The notes below the pieces were generated by a model. The model was not told where the DNA came from, ran no database searches, and saw only the letters and a list, made by a program, of their open reading frames with translations. Made by a program: the position numbers and the translations under genes. From CAZSMC01 sp964607755 (GTDB lineage Bacteria; Zhuqueibacterota; Zhuqueibacteria; Residuimicrobiales; Krinioviventaceae), in assembly GCA_964607755.1 (NCBI GenBank), contig CAZSMC010000139.1, forward strand, positions 1 through 5,671: a stretch of DNA of 5,671 nucleotides, given 5' to 3'. This document shows, one piece after another, positions 5,521 through 5,671 of this stretch (the first letter of the stretch is position 1; every line of letters starts with the position of its first letter).

Positions 5521-5671
5521 GTGTCATGTCACCTCTGTATTGTCGGATAAAGCCACTTGAGTTTTATTCGAGAATCCTTTGTTGTAAATTGCCAATTAAT
5601 TTTTGCTTTCATTTGATTGCGGTGATTTTCCCAAGCCTGGCATTCTCGGATCACGGTTGATATGTTGTCGA
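5521..5671 (-). mobile_element. IS630-family insertion sequence, one end only
   Basis: The element enters from the right edge. Its outer end appears to be GTGTCATGTCACC (5521-5533), directly after a TA (5519-5520); IS630/Tc1-type elements insert at TA and duplicate it. The transposase stop lies only eight bases inside this end, the compact layout usual for the family. The exact tip of the terminal repeat cannot be proved without the other end, which is outside the window. Confidence 0.7.
5529..5671 (-). CDS. IS630-family transposase, C-terminal 46 residues (5' end outside window)
   Basis: On the minus strand the frame is open from the right edge to a TGA at plus-strand 5529-5531. It ends in VIRECQAWENHRNQ, then NWQFTTKDSRIKLKWLYPTIQ. 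The W-x-F-T-T-x-D-x-R-I-K-L-K-x-L-Y-P ending is diagnostic of IS630 DDE transposases, where it follows the last catalytic acidic residue. That catalytic triad is outside the window, so whether the enzyme is intact cannot be said. The gene points away from the element end beside brnA. Confidence 0.88.
   Translation of the reverse strand, partial: DNISTVIRECQAWENHRNQMKAKINWQFTTKDSRIKLKWLYPTIQR

Noticed and set aside
1..5671. CRISPR arrays, tRNA or rRNA genes, riboswitches
   Set aside because: No regularly spaced repeats, no tRNA cloverleaf, no rRNA-like stretch and no recognisable riboswitch core was seen on either strand.

Overview
The window reads as a chromosomal stretch of a free-living bacterium, probably from the FCB/Calditrichota/KSB1-like part of the tree. 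That placement is an inference from gene content (a secreted DUF1080 protein, a lipoprotein EEP phosphatase, paired GC-rich intergenic hairpins, a non-proteobacterial integron-type site) and not a firm assignment. Composition is intermediate over the housekeeping genes and clearly AT-rich from about 4900 onward, where the DNA looks accessory. Most starts have a good Shine-Dalgarno sequence.

Left part (1-2711, plus strand): the C-terminal end of a small two-helix membrane protein, an HD-domain metal-dependent phosphohydrolase, an exported DUF1080 (3-keto-disaccharide hydrolase family) protein, and a lipoprotein of the endonuclease/exonuclease/phosphatase family. This part ends in a strong intrinsic terminator. 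The two exported proteins lie next to each other but with separate leaders of more than 100 bases, so they are not an obvious tight operon.

Middle part (2723-4555, minus strand): a compact operon read padR -> Mrp/NBP35-type P-loop ATPase -> NifX/NifB-type FeMo-co-binding-fold protein. It starts from a good sigma70-like promoter with a 17-base spacer. The -10/+1 region is covered by a near-perfect 21-base palindrome with the ATGT...ACAT signature of PadR operators, and the operon ends in its own terminator, convergent with the plus-strand one. The PadR protein carries an N-terminal Cys-Gly-Cys. Together this suggests a self-regulated iron-sulfur/metal-cluster handling module whose regulator may sense a metal or cluster; that sensing role is inference.

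Right part (4611-5671): three successive tight hairpins (two share a CCCCGA...TCGGGG frame) of the REP/RAYT-type intergenic repeat kind, then a 126-base integron attC-like recombination site, then a brnT-brnA type II toxin-antitoxin pair in cassette orientation. The brnT reading frame is cut by one in-frame TAA about two thirds of the way through, yet the rest of the family sequence continues intact in the same frame and overlaps brnA, so the toxin looks recently inactivated while the antitoxin is whole. About 60 bases after brnA, an IS630-family element enters on the minus strand (terminal repeat next to a TA, then the last 46 residues of the transposase), just where the cassette's own attC would be expected. 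The most interesting part of the window is this attC / broken-toxin cassette / IS630 junction, followed by the PadR-controlled cluster-handling operon.
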